DNA from: an uncultured Gammaproteobacteria bacterium
Lineage (GTDB): Bacteria > Pseudomonadota > Gammaproteobacteria > Pseudomonadales > Pseudohongiellaceae
Reading direction: 5' to 3'
DNA: 33,210 nt
Assembly: GCA_903887045.1 (NCBI GenBank)
Contig: CAISOD010000029.1
Location: 1-33,210 of the forward strand
The translations under genes and the position numbers were made by a program. Below the pieces are notes generated by a model, which did no database searches, had not been told where the DNA came from, and saw only the letters and a program-made list of their open reading frames with translations. Positions 1 to 9,387 of this stretch are shown one piece after another. The stretch's first letter is position 1, and each line of letters opens with the position of its first letter.

Positions 1-1231
1 CTCCCTGGTCGCCGTGGTGATCATGGGCGCCATGGCCTACATCACTGAAAAGATCACAGGCAAGCGCCTGAAAGATGCCAATGAACAAATGAACAAAGGC
101 ATGGGCCACATGGTGAACAGCCTGCGCAATGCCGAGATCATTGCAGCACTTGGCATGACCGGCAGCGTGCGTAACCGCCAGATGGGGCTGAGTGACGAAG
201 TCTTGCGCCTGCAAACAGAAGCCAGCAAGCTGGCGGGGATGATGTCGTCAATGTCGCGGGCAATCAGGATGTTGCTGCAGTCGCTGATTCTGGCCCTCGG
301 TGCCTGGATGACAATCGGCGGCAATTTCACCGGCGGCAAAATGATAGCTGGCTCATTGCTGCTATCCAGAACCCTGGCCCCGATTGATCTGCTGATCAGC
401 ATATGGAAAAACATTGCGGTTGCACGGGATCAGTACGAGCGCCTTTGCAAACTACTCGATAACGTACCCGCAGAGCCGGAGCGCATGCCGCTGCCTGCAC
501 CGCTGGGCAATCTTGCGCTGGAACAAGCTTACATAACACCGCCAGGTGCCAATGCGCCGGTGTTGCGTGGCATTTCTTTCCAACTGGATGCTGGTGATGT
601 GCTGGGAGTAATCGGCCCCAGCGCGTCTGGCAAGTCCACGCTTGCACGCGCAATTTTGGGTTTGTGGCCGGCATTCAGCGGCAAGGTCCGTCTTGACGGC
701 GCGGATATCCTGAAATGGCGACGGTCTGATCTCGGACCTTATCTGGGGTATCTGCCGCAGGATATTGAGCTGTTTGACGGCACGATCGCCGACAACATCT
801 GCCGCTTCAGCGAGCCGGATGCCGAGAAGATCGTCACTGCTGCCAGGCTCGCAGGTGTACACGAGATGATTCTGCGCCAACCCGAGGGTTACGACACCAT
901 GATCTCCGGCAGTGGCGGTGTGCTTTCCGGTGGCCAGCGCCAGCGCATAGGATTGGCTCGCGCCATTTATGGCGCTCCCAAACTGCTGGTATTGGACGAA
1001 CCCAACTCCAACCTCGATGATCAGGGTGAACGTGAACTGGTGGCAGCCATCCACAGGATCAAGGCACTTGGCTGCACTATCATCATCATCAGCCACCGCA
1101 CCATGGTGCTGGCGGCGGTGGACAAAGTACTGGTGCTGAAAGACGGTGTTTCCATCGGTTTCGGCCAACGCGACCAGGTACTGGCCCAGCTGAAACAAAG
1201 CGCTGCCCAACCGACAGCCCTGGCTTCGTGA
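1..1231 (+). CDS. Type I secretion system permease/ATPase (PrtD/HlyB-like ABC exporter), 5' truncated by window edge
   Basis: Frame is open to the left edge. Walker A GPSASGKST, signature LSGGQRQRIGLARA, Walker B LLVLDEP, preceded by a membrane domain. Followed by HlyD and TolC-like genes. Confidence 0.93.
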   Translation, partial: SLVAVVIMGAMAYITEKITGKRLKDANEQMNKGMGHMVNSLRNAEIIAALGMTGSVRNRQMGLSDEVLRLQTEASKLAGMMSSMSRAIRMLLQSLILALGAWMTIGGNFTGGKMIAGSLLLSRTLAPIDLLISIWKNIAVARDQYERLCKLLDNVPAEPERMPLPAPLGNLALEQAYITPPGANAPVLRGISFQLDAGDVLGVIGPSASGKSTLARAILGLWPAFSGKVRLDGADILKWRRSDLGPYLGYLPQDIELFDGTIADNICRFSEPDAEKIVTAARLAGVHEMILRQPEGYDTMISGSGGVLSGGQRQRIGLARAIYGAPKLLVLDEPNSNLDDQGERELVAAIHRIKALGCTIIIISHRTMVLAAVDKVLVLKDGVSIGFGQRDQVLAQLKQSAAQPTALAS

Positions 1232-1275
1232 GTGCGCGGGCAGCTTTACCCCATCCACTGTATCAATGTGAGTAA

Positions 1276-2682
1276 GTGACTGTGTCTGACGATATTGATG
1301 AATCCCAAGAGTTGGTAGTACGCCCTGCAGCCAAAGATACGGGCAAGGGCAAAAGCCTGTTCGCCCGTGCTGAAGAGCGGCTGCTCGCAACCAACGGCGA
1401 CTTCATGAGTGACAAAAATCTCAACTCACCCAAACGGATCGGCCTGATCATTGCGTTCCTGGTTTTTGGCGTGTTCGGAGTATGGGCAGCTGTGGCTCCG
1501 TTGGATGGCGCCATTCATGCGCCGGGGTTTGTAGTGCTGGAATCGTACAGAAAGCCGATCCAGCACTTCGAAGGCGGCATTGTGAAATCGGTGCTGGTGC
1601 GGGATGGCAGCATTGTGGCGAAGGGAGAACCAATCATAATCCTGGACAACACCCAGTCACTGGCCAATCTGGACATACTGCAGGGGCAGGAACTCGCACT
1701 TTTGGCGCTGGAGGCCAGGTTGGCAAGCGAGCGCGACTCGTTGGACAACATCGAATTTCCACCGGCACTGGTCGCTGCATCCAACCCCGTCGCGCAGATC
1801 GAAATGAATGCACAGAACCAGATCTTTACTGCTCGCAAGACATATCTCGACGGTGAAACCGAAGTCCTGACTCAACGAATCACGCAATTGCAGTCGCGGA
1901 TAGAGGGATTGAAGGCCAGCAAGGAAACACTGCTGGATTCCTTTGACGCCGAAATCAAGGATGCGACTGCTTTGCTGGCTGAAGGTTTTGTCGAGAAAAC
2001 CCGCATGCGAGAACTTGAGCGTACCCATGTGGCCACTGCTGGAGATATCGCCGAACAGACCGCCACCATCGCCTCCACCGAGGTGCAGGTCGGCGAAACA
2101 AAGCTGCAAATTCTGCAGCTGCGCAATCAACGCCAAAGCGATGTAGTGGGTGAGTTGTCTGAGGTGCAGACACGGCTGAATGACGTTCGGGAAAGGATCA
2201 TCGCGCTGGAGGATATCGTGGAACGAACAGAAATACGGGCGCCGGAAGCCGGCGTGATCAGTAACCTGCAAGTGCATTCGCCAGCTACCGTGGTACCTGG
2301 TGGGGCACTTATTGCAGAACTGGTTCCACAAGAGGAAACCCTGATTGTCGACGCGCGTGTAATGCCCATGGATGTTGACCGGGTTCACGCCGGGCAGGTC
2401 GCGTCCATCACGATGACGGCACTGAATGCCCGGCGGGTTCCCTCGCTGTCCGGCAAAGTCATCACAATTTCGGCCGACAGCGTGTTGGACCGCGGCACCG
2501 GCGCCACCTATTTCCTCGCGCGACTTGCGTTGGATCCCGAGTCATTCGCCAAACTCGACGGCAATCAGCTTGTTCCGGGCATGCCGGCTGAAGTTTTCAT
2601 CTCTACCGGCTCCAGAACCTTCCTCCAGTACCTGATGAAACCGATCACGGACTCCATGGCACGCTCGTTCCGGGAAGATTGA
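1276..2682 (+). CDS. HlyD-family type I secretion periplasmic adaptor (membrane fusion protein)
   Basis: Single N-terminal TM (IGLIIAFLVFGVFGVWAAVAPLDGAIHAPGFV), coiled coil, C-terminal beta domain; GTG start; between ABC ATPase and TolC-like genes. Confidence 0.92.
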   Translation: MTVSDDIDESQELVVRPAAKDTGKGKSLFARAEERLLATNGDFMSDKNLNSPKRIGLIIAFLVFGVFGVWAAVAPLDGAIHAPGFVVLESYRKPIQHFEGGIVKSVLVRDGSIVAKGEPIIILDNTQSLANLDILQGQELALLALEARLASERDSLDNIEFPPALVAASNPVAQIEMNAQNQIFTARKTYLDGETEVLTQRITQLQSRIEGLKASKETLLDSFDAEIKDATALLAEGFVEKTRMRELERTHVATAGDIAEQTATIASTEVQVGETKLQILQLRNQRQSDVVGELSEVQTRLNDVRERIIALEDIVERTEIRAPEAGVISNLQVHSPATVVPGGALIAELVPQEETLIVDARVMPMDVDRVHAGQVASITMTALNARRVPSLSGKVITISADSVLDRGTGATYFLARLALDPESFAKLDGNQLVPGMPAEVFISTGSRTFLQYLMKPITDSMARSFRED

Positions 2683-2684
2683 TC

Positions 2685-4022
2685 ATGTCCAAACTGCACT
2701 TTTCTTCACTTTATCTGGCGCTTTTTTGCTTCTCGGCTTCGCACGTCCATGCGGCCGAAGCGGCCGGCACCACGCTGGAGGAGTTTTTCACCGCAGCGTT
2801 GGTTTTCAGCCCGATGCTGAAATCAGCTGAGGAGCGCTGGAAGGTTGGCGATGCAGGTATCGATATTGCGAACGGCCAGTTGTTGCCGCAGATCAGTTCC
2901 AATTTCAACTCCTCTGACAACACACGCGAGGAAGCCGGCCGGCCAGAACAGGAATACCGTGGCCGCAACATGTCTGTGCAGCTCAGTCAGGTGCTGTTCA
3001 ACTGGCAAGCCTTCGGCAGTCGTCAGCAGGCATACCTGCAGGAAAACATGGCTGAAGCGGAGTACTACGCCGCGCTGGCTGACGTTTTCACGCAGGTGGC
3101 AGACGAATATCTCAGAGTATTGGAAGCAGAGGACGCGCTAACCTCCATCAAATCGGAACTGGAAGCCATTACCAACCAGTTGACACAAATCCAGCGTTTG
3201 TATGACTTGCAACTGGCAAGGATTACCGATCTCTACAACGGCCAGGCACAACAGGCGGCAGTACAGTCCCAGCTGGTGACTGCCGAAGCCAACCTTACTA
3301 TTGCCCGCGAAACCTTGTTTGCCAACACGGGTCTCGCTGTCGGCGGTTTGAATCGGCTGCCTGAGGAGGTAAAGGTCATTCCGCTGCAGGGCACGCTGGA
3401 GGAATGGCTGCAACGCGCTGCCGCCAACAACAAACGCATTGAAGCAAGTACGCTGGCCTTGCAGGTGGCAGAGAAGGTTGTCTCCATCCGCAGGGGTGCT
3501 TACATGCCGCGGGTATCCCTGATCCTGCAACACCAGACCAGTAACCTTGGGTTCCAGAACGCCCCCCTTAATCGCGCCGACAACAACTACATCGGAGTCG
3601 ATGTGACGATGCCGCTGTTTGCCGGCGGTAGCAATAGCGCCCAGGTAAGGGCGGCGCAAAGCCAGCGCAACATTGCGGAGAGTGATCGTCAACAAGTGAG
3701 TCTCGATGTCTACAACAATGCGCGCACGGCGTACTTCCGGATCAAGGCTGGCGAATCAAGCATTGAAGCGGCAAAGTTGCTGGCCCAGTCGACTGCCATG
3801 GCAGCTACTGCCATGCGACGCGGCTTCGAGCTCGGCACCGAAACCAGTGTCAACGTGCTGAATGCACTGCGCGACCAGTTTCGTGCCCAGCGCGACCTGC
3901 AAAGGGCACGTTATGAACTTATCCGCGCAACACTGTTGCTGGAAAGCGAGGCAGGCACCTTGTCGGCCGATGATCTGCAACAGGTGAGCAACTCGTTGAC
4001 CGCGCCGCCGGCTACACCCTGA
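2685..4022 (+). CDS. TolC-family outer membrane efflux/secretion protein
   Basis: Signal peptide, duplicated alpha-helical TolC-like repeats, overlaps the end of the HlyD gene region; ATG at 2685. Confidence 0.9.
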   Translation: MSKLHFSSLYLALFCFSASHVHAAEAAGTTLEEFFTAALVFSPMLKSAEERWKVGDAGIDIANGQLLPQISSNFNSSDNTREEAGRPEQEYRGRNMSVQLSQVLFNWQAFGSRQQAYLQENMAEAEYYAALADVFTQVADEYLRVLEAEDALTSIKSELEAITNQLTQIQRLYDLQLARITDLYNGQAQQAAVQSQLVTAEANLTIARETLFANTGLAVGGLNRLPEEVKVIPLQGTLEEWLQRAAANNKRIEASTLALQVAEKVVSIRRGAYMPRVSLILQHQTSNLGFQNAPLNRADNNYIGVDVTMPLFAGGSNSAQVRAAQSQRNIAESDRQQVSLDVYNNARTAYFRIKAGESSIEAAKLLAQSTAMAATAMRRGFELGTETSVNVLNALRDQFRAQRDLQRARYELIRATLLLESEAGTLSADDLQQVSNSLTAPPATP

Positions 4023-4749
4023 GCATTGCTGCCATGCGTTGCGTTATCCACTCCTGCAACGACAACGCCAGATCAGCTTGGCCGTAGCGATAGAACGCTT
4101 CTGCCCATTGCACGCCAGCCGGTAATGTCAATGTGCGCAAGAGGTTGAGTGCACAAACCACGGCTTGATAGTTCTTTTCGCCGAGTTGGCTGACATAACA
4201 CTCGATTGCCTGTTGTTTTATCGCCATTGCAATCGAAATGTCGACAAGGCAGTTGGCTGGACACTGGCCAGTGATCTCGTACGCAATCGCCTGTGGCGCC
4301 TGGGCCCCAATCAATTGCAGACTGCGCCACACCAGCAGTGCGGTGCTACGGTGGTCGGGATGAAGTTCCAGCACTCCCGGAAAGAACACCGCCGCCGGTT
4401 TGCGCTGTGTGATGATGGCTGCCAGCTGCAGCGCCAGTGAGTCGTCCGTTTTGAGCCCTCGATCGGGCTCACCAAGAAATTGCACGCTGTGCAAGCCCAG
4501 TACCTGAGCAGCCGCGCGCACTTCCTGCTGGCGGCGCTCAACAAGATTGCTGCCAGTGCCGCCGAGTGCGCCATCGGTCACCACGATGAGATCGACAGCA
4601 ATGCCCATTGCCACGGCCTTGGCGATACTGCCCCCCATGCCGAAACTCTCGTCGTCAGGATGGGGCGCAAACACCAGCCACGGCCCTGACTGATGCGGCA
4701 GTGGCTCGGTTTCATACGGCAACAGTTGATATTCCAGCAGCAGGCTCAT
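4012..4749 (-). CDS. PIG-L/LmbE family deacetylase
   Basis: Motif FAPHPDDESFGMGGSIAKA and HPDHRST; start ATG at 4749 overlaps the upstream GNAT stop (ATGA). Confidence 0.9.
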   Translation of the reverse strand: MSLLLEYQLLPYETEPLPHQSGPWLVFAPHPDDESFGMGGSIAKAVAMGIAVDLIVVTDGALGGTGSNLVERRQQEVRAAAQVLGLHSVQFLGEPDRGLKTDDSLALQLAAIITQRKPAAVFFPGVLELHPDHRSTALLVWRSLQLIGAQAPQAIAYEITGQCPANCLVDISIAMAIKQQAIECYVSQLGEKNYQAVVCALNLLRTLTLPAGVQWAEAFYRYGQADLALSLQEWITQRMAAMLRV

Positions 4750-5753
4750 AAGTAATCCGTATCTCCGGCAGTCAGGCACCAACGATCCTGCAATACTTCA
4801 GGCTTTGGGCTATCCGAATAGATATTGGCTGGCGTAATGATGGGCAGCACCTTTACTGGCAATGCGCCAAGATGCAGGCTCGGCACCCACGCAGAACTCA
4901 GCCAGAACACCAAGGGCAGGTTGTGCTCGCGCATCATGGCATTTGCCACCCACTGTACTACGCGCGGGAAATCGGTAGCTGCCGCCACAACATCCATGAG
5001 CAATGCCCGCGACGGCTCCTCTTTCACCACTGCCAGAGCGAGTGGTTTGCCGCTCAAGCGGTGTCGCCAGAACAAACAACGATAGTGGTTCTCGGGGTGC
5101 TGCAGATAACGATAGTGGATTCGTTGTGAATCCTTGCGCAGAAGTATGGCCGCCGGCAACGAAGTCTGCATGCTTTGCCACAACGAATCGATGGCGCCGG
5201 CATACTGCGGAAAATTTTCCGCAGTAATCGTACGTCGTTGCAGCAACAACTCAGTGGGAAGACGGGTAGTGCTGCCTTCCACCGACAGTTCACTCATCCC
5301 TCCTACCGACGCATACAGCCCCAGGCGCTGTGCCAGATGCAAATGCCGATCGCTGGGAAATCCATAGCCGATCAAATAGGTTCGCCGGTACCCGACATAG
5401 CGTTCAATAAACCTGCTGGTAGCCAGAAAGAACGGACTGTGTGTGCGAACACCGTACCGCGCAGACGGTGCTACCATGACATCAACAATCTGCACGGCGA
5501 GGGCTGGCTTGCCGTCAAAGATGACGTCTACTCCGACCCCGCCATAATGTGCGACAAGCCTGTCATCATCCCATACCCCCATTCCATGGCTGTTGCTATT
5601 GCGGTATTTCCAGTTCCAGAACGCTTCGCTCATCGGTTTGCCGAATATGCTGCCAAATAGCAACCGCATCTCGGCAGCATTGGCAACGTCGATTTCACCT
5701 GTTCGCAAGGAAGGGGCTGCAGGAGGGGTTTCGGGCGGCGGGACCAGTGACAC
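4746..5753 (-). CDS. GNAT-family N-acetyltransferase-like protein
   Basis: N-terminal EAFWNWKYRNSNSHGMGVWDDDRLVAHYGGVGV...VDVMVAPSARYG pattern typical of GNAT (Acetyltransf_9-like) proteins; coupled to the PIG-L gene; GTG start. Confidence 0.7.
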   Translation of the reverse strand: MSLVPPPETPPAAPSLRTGEIDVANAAEMRLLFGSIFGKPMSEAFWNWKYRNSNSHGMGVWDDDRLVAHYGGVGVDVIFDGKPALAVQIVDVMVAPSARYGVRTHSPFFLATSRFIERYVGYRRTYLIGYGFPSDRHLHLAQRLGLYASVGGMSELSVEGSTTRLPTELLLQRRTITAENFPQYAGAIDSLWQSMQTSLPAAILLRKDSQRIHYRYLQHPENHYRCLFWRHRLSGKPLALAVVKEEPSRALLMDVVAAATDFPRVVQWVANAMMREHNLPLVFWLSSAWVPSLHLGALPVKVLPIITPANIYSDSPKPEVLQDRWCLTAGDTDYL

Positions 5754-5856
5754 GCAATAGGCTCTGGAGACAAGACACGCTGCAAGGTTAACATGGCGCC
5801 CTATGCGCTGACGCCATGACTGCGGTGGGCGTAAACGTGAGTATCAGGAGGCTGCT

Positions 5857-6429
5857 GTGTTGATTCTGCCCAACTCTTGTTTCCTGCATGTGCCGAAGAC
5901 TGGCGGATCGTGGGTCAAGACAGCCATATTGGCATCCGGCATCCAATGCGAGGCATTCAGCCCCGGCGGCAACCATCATCCCGGACTCAACGAGTGCCCG
6001 GCTCCTGACAAGTTCAAATTCGCCTTCGTGCGGCATCCATTGGGGCTGTACCGCTCATACTGGCAATACAAGATGACCTACGGCTGGGACAACCGTAGCG
6101 CCATCGACGAGTACTGCCACGCCGACAATTTCGACGCCTTTGTCACCAGGGTGATTACCAGAATGCCGGGGGTGTATAGCCAAAGCATCGCGGATTTTGT
6201 TGGCACCGAGCAGCAGCCGATTGATTTCATCGGCAAGTACGAGAGTCTGGTTGAAGACCTGATCAAAGCGCTGACCATGGCCGGGTGTCGCTTCAGCGAA
6301 AATGCTATCCGTGCCTTGCCTCCGATCAACGTGAGCAACAAAGAGGCATTCCCTGCCGAATACAGTCCGGAACTGGAGGCAGCAGTCCTGCGTACCGAAG
6401 CCGGGATAATCAATCGCTTCAATTATTGA
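5857..6429 (+). CDS. Sulfotransferase-family protein
   Basis: 5'-PSB-like HVPKTGGSWV and 3'-PB-like FVRHPLGLYRSYWQY motifs; AGGAGG upstream of a GTG start. Confidence 0.8.
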   Translation: MLILPNSCFLHVPKTGGSWVKTAILASGIQCEAFSPGGNHHPGLNECPAPDKFKFAFVRHPLGLYRSYWQYKMTYGWDNRSAIDEYCHADNFDAFVTRVITRMPGVYSQSIADFVGTEQQPIDFIGKYESLVEDLIKALTMAGCRFSENAIRALPPINVSNKEAFPAEYSPELEAAVLRTEAGIINRFNY

Positions 6430-6431
6430 AA

Positions 6432-6453
6432 GCGCTGTGCGCAGCCACAGCGC
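6432..6453. terminator. Candidate bidirectional terminator between convergent sulfotransferase and GT2-GtrA genes
   Basis: Perfect inverted repeat GCGCTGTG-cgcagc-CACAGCGC. The minus-strand 3' side reads TTTCAATAATT, so the U-tract is weak. Confidence 0.45.
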
Positions 6454-6462
6454 CTGTCCCTG

Positions 6463-7545
6463 TCAGAGCGAACCAACGTCTCTCTCGTTATGAAAGGCGG
6501 CAAAGATCAGATCATGCTGCACAGAAAAACTCACAATAAACAGAAGCGATTCTGCCAACAGCTTCGCCATCAACGTAGACAGTCCGAACCACGCCTGCAA
6601 CTCTTGTATCGACAGATAAGATATTGAGGCCAGCAAAACCACCAAGGCCAGATATTGCACGAGCACGCCGTAACCGCCGCCTCGCTGGCGGAATACCATG
6701 CGCTTGTTCAGGGCAAAATTGACGCCCAGCGCTGCTGTGCGTCCGCACAACATGCCGGCAGCCAGGCTGCCACTCCACAGAAAGGCCAGCGAAAAAACCA
6801 GGAAGTCCACTACACTCGTCGACAACGACGACAACGTAAAACGCAGCAGCACGAAATAGATCTTCATCGAATCGCGTATTACATTGAAATGCGAGCTGCT
6901 GTTGCCGTCGAGATAGATTGTTTTGATCACCACTTCTCGCAGCGGCCTGCGATATCGCAACGCATCGATGAGCATGCTGCTTTCATACTCGTAACGTTCG
7001 CCGGGTACTTTGAGCATTGACGGCAGTGCAGTGAGCGGTAATGCCCGCAGACCGGTTTGCGTATCGCGCACGTTGAGGCCATATAAGAGACGGAATACCA
7101 GCCGTGTCAGCGAATTGCCGAAACGGCTGCGCAGTGGTACGTCCTGGCCGAATTCGCGTACCCCCAGCACCATTGCCGCTGGCGTCTCTGCCAACGCAGT
7201 AGCCACTCGTGTTATGTCGTGCGGACTGTGTTGGCCGTCAGCATCAGCGGTGACCACTCCAAGCAATTGCCGTTCGTGCAGCAGGCAATGATTGAATGCA
7301 GTTTTGAGTGCACGCCCTTTGCCGGTATTGATGGCATGGCGCAGCAAGGTTACGCGTGGATGCGCCGCTACTGCGGCAAACACCGGGTCCGATGTGGTTG
7401 CGGAACCGTCGTCGACCACGATCACTGCAGCAAAGTCGTAGAGAAGCAGCGCATCCACCAGCAACACGAGTGTCTGTGTCGGGTTGTAAGCCGGAATGAT
7501 GACCGCCATCAGTGCCAACGGTCCGGGTGGCACCCCTGTAGTCAC
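6463..7545 (-). CDS. Fused GT2 (polyprenyl-phosphate glycosyltransferase, GtrB/DPM1-like) + C-terminal GtrA-like membrane domain
   Basis: N-term AVIIPAYNPTQTLVLLVDALL...VVDDGSATTSD...TADADGQH; C-term hydrophobic GtrA-like domain with NFALNKRMVF; GTG start overlaps the upstream TGA. Confidence 0.88.
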   Translation of the reverse strand: MTTGVPPGPLALMAVIIPAYNPTQTLVLLVDALLLYDFAAVIVVDDGSATTSDPVFAAVAAHPRVTLLRHAINTGKGRALKTAFNHCLLHERQLLGVVTADADGQHSPHDITRVATALAETPAAMVLGVREFGQDVPLRSRFGNSLTRLVFRLLYGLNVRDTQTGLRALPLTALPSMLKVPGERYEYESSMLIDALRYRRPLREVVIKTIYLDGNSSSHFNVIRDSMKIYFVLLRFTLSSLSTSVVDFLVFSLAFLWSGSLAAGMLCGRTAALGVNFALNKRMVFRQRGGGYGVLVQYLALVVLLASISYLSIQELQAWFGLSTLMAKLLAESLLFIVSFSVQHDLIFAAFHNERDVGSL

Positions 7546-9386
7546 TGTGAAGCACCCGATTGGGGACAGTGCAAGCGCATCAGTCGCACACCATTACCGG
7601 CGACCAGGGTTTGCAGTGAACCATTGGCCAAGGCCGGGCCGATGACGGCTGGAAAAATAGAATCATGCAGCAGCACGTAGCGAATTTCATTGTGCCGCGC
7701 AATCGTTGGCAGCAAGTCGCACAGCAAAGCGCCGTTCTGCAGTGCTGCCGCCGTTTGTGGCTGCATATGACTGGCTCCGTAATCATTGAACCAGAAGGGT
7801 CGCAGTTCACGTATCGCCACCATGGGTGGATAAGTGGTGTACACCGAGCCGGCTGCTTCCGCATCCATGGCGATTTCCAACAGGCGAGTGTTGAAGTCGG
7901 CATCGCCTGTGAGCTTCCGCCGCTCGTTGGTACGAAGCTCCCACAGCGCTGCGTTGGCCGGCAACAGCGAGGCCACCAGCACCAGCAGCGACAATACCGG
8001 TAACACCCGCTGCAGGAATACTCCATCACCGAGGCTGCGGGTCTGCAGGGGTTCCTCCGTCCATTGCTTCGAAAGCGGCATCCAGCCGTAACCGTTGGCA
8101 ACGGCCAACAACACGAAGGGAATACCAGGCAAAAGATTGCGGCCGTCATACGAGAAAAATGCCGCCCATACCAGCACATAACCAAAACCGACAACCGCGT
8201 AGAAACGTCCATCCCGGTCACGCAGTGCCAGCAACAGGCCGGCGATGCCGAGTATGGAGATGATGGAGTTGCGGGTCTGGTTTTCGCCGATGCGAAGCAC
8301 CTGTGGCAGCGTTTGCGTGAGTGCGCGTTCAACACGCTGGCGCAGGGTTTCATTGCCGTAGATGTCGCCGGTAACGTACGTGATCACGCTATCACCCGAC
8401 TCATACAGCGCGGTCAGAGCGTACCAGGGTACTGTCAGCGCCATAAGCAGCAGGAGTGGCCGCCGCCACACCAGCGAAGGAAAATTACAGCGCCAGCAAC
8501 CCCACACAAACAGGCCGAGCGCGAGAATGCCACTTTGCTTCGTCAGCATCGCCAACGCTGTGGCGACGGCAGCATAAAACAACCAGCGCGAACGCCGCTC
8601 AACATCCTGTTGCGCAAGCATCATCCAGTGGCCGGTCAACAACGTTGCGAAAGTCACCGGCACATCGACATAACCCGTGTCGAGCACCGCGCGGTAAGGG
8701 CCGAGCAACAAGCCCGTGGTCGCTGCGCCGGCCAGCAGCAGACTCCAGCGCCGCCAATGCACAAACGCAGCGAGAAACGCCAGGACCAGCCCCAGTGGAA
8801 ACAGGCCCATCAGGATACGAACGAAGAATTCGATCTCCGTGCTTTGTTGCCACACATACAGCACTGACCAAAGTACAGGCACCAGTTGTGGATAACCCCA
8901 GGTCAGGTATGGCCAGTCACCGTGAGTCCAGTCCCGCGCCCAGCGATTCCAACTGACTACAGCATCCCAGCCTTCCAGTACGCCAGGCCAGTGGCCAACG
9001 ATGGTACGCAAGAGGCCGGCCAGGCAAAACACATAGACCAGTAACGACAACAGGCTCACCAGCGGCAACGACAATGGTTCCGCGCGCGCACCTTGCGGTT
9101 GTTGGCGTTGCCGCACCAGCAGCAACAGTGCCACCACCTGCGCCCAGCCGAGTGTCATCCACACTGTACGCTGGTGCAGCCCGGTGACATGCAGCAGCAG
9201 TGCAACAGAAAAGCTGATGACGCAGCTGCTGGCGAAGACAAACAGCAAGCTATCGGTGATGGGCACGACCAGGCGATCACGCGAGAGCCATTGCTGCAAC
9301 AACATCCCAGGCAGCAAGGTCAATTGCAAGAGGCCGCCAATACCCGAGAACAGCGTACCCAGTCCCTGCTGCGCCAGCCATTCCAC
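7542..9386 (-). CDS. Polytopic membrane glycosyltransferase (GT39/ArnT-like or GtrC-like)
   Basis: Many TM segments, soluble C-terminal region. The annotated ORF start at 9452 overlaps the Wzt-like gene; an in-frame GTG at 9386 lies 1 nt after the upstream stop. Confidence 0.75.
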   Translation of the reverse strand: MEWLAQQGLGTLFSGIGGLLQLTLLPGMLLQQWLSRDRLVVPITDSLLFVFASSCVISFSVALLLHVTGLHQRTVWMTLGWAQVVALLLLVRQRQQPQGARAEPLSLPLVSLLSLLVYVFCLAGLLRTIVGHWPGVLEGWDAVVSWNRWARDWTHGDWPYLTWGYPQLVPVLWSVLYVWQQSTEIEFFVRILMGLFPLGLVLAFLAAFVHWRRWSLLLAGAATTGLLLGPYRAVLDTGYVDVPVTFATLLTGHWMMLAQQDVERRSRWLFYAAVATALAMLTKQSGILALGLFVWGCWRCNFPSLVWRRPLLLLMALTVPWYALTALYESGDSVITYVTGDIYGNETLRQRVERALTQTLPQVLRIGENQTRNSIISILGIAGLLLALRDRDGRFYAVVGFGYVLVWAAFFSYDGRNLLPGIPFVLLAVANGYGWMPLSKQWTEEPLQTRSLGDGVFLQRVLPVLSLLVLVASLLPANAALWELRTNERRKLTGDADFNTRLLEIAMDAEAAGSVYTTYPPMVAIRELRPFWFNDYGASHMQPQTAAALQNGALLCDLLPTIARHNEIRYVLLHDSIFPAVIGPALANGSLQTLVAGNGVRLMRLHCPQSGASQ

Positions 9387-9387
9387 G

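Noticed and set aside
5793-5817. ATGGCG...CGCCAT inverted repeat between the GNAT and sulfotransferase genes
   Set aside because: Only 6-bp arms with a 13-nt spacer; expected by chance in GC-rich DNA, no further support.
8064-8867. 267-aa plus-strand ORF within the glycosyltransferase gene
   Set aside because: Antisense shadow ORF, Q/R/H-rich composition, no domain or RBS support.
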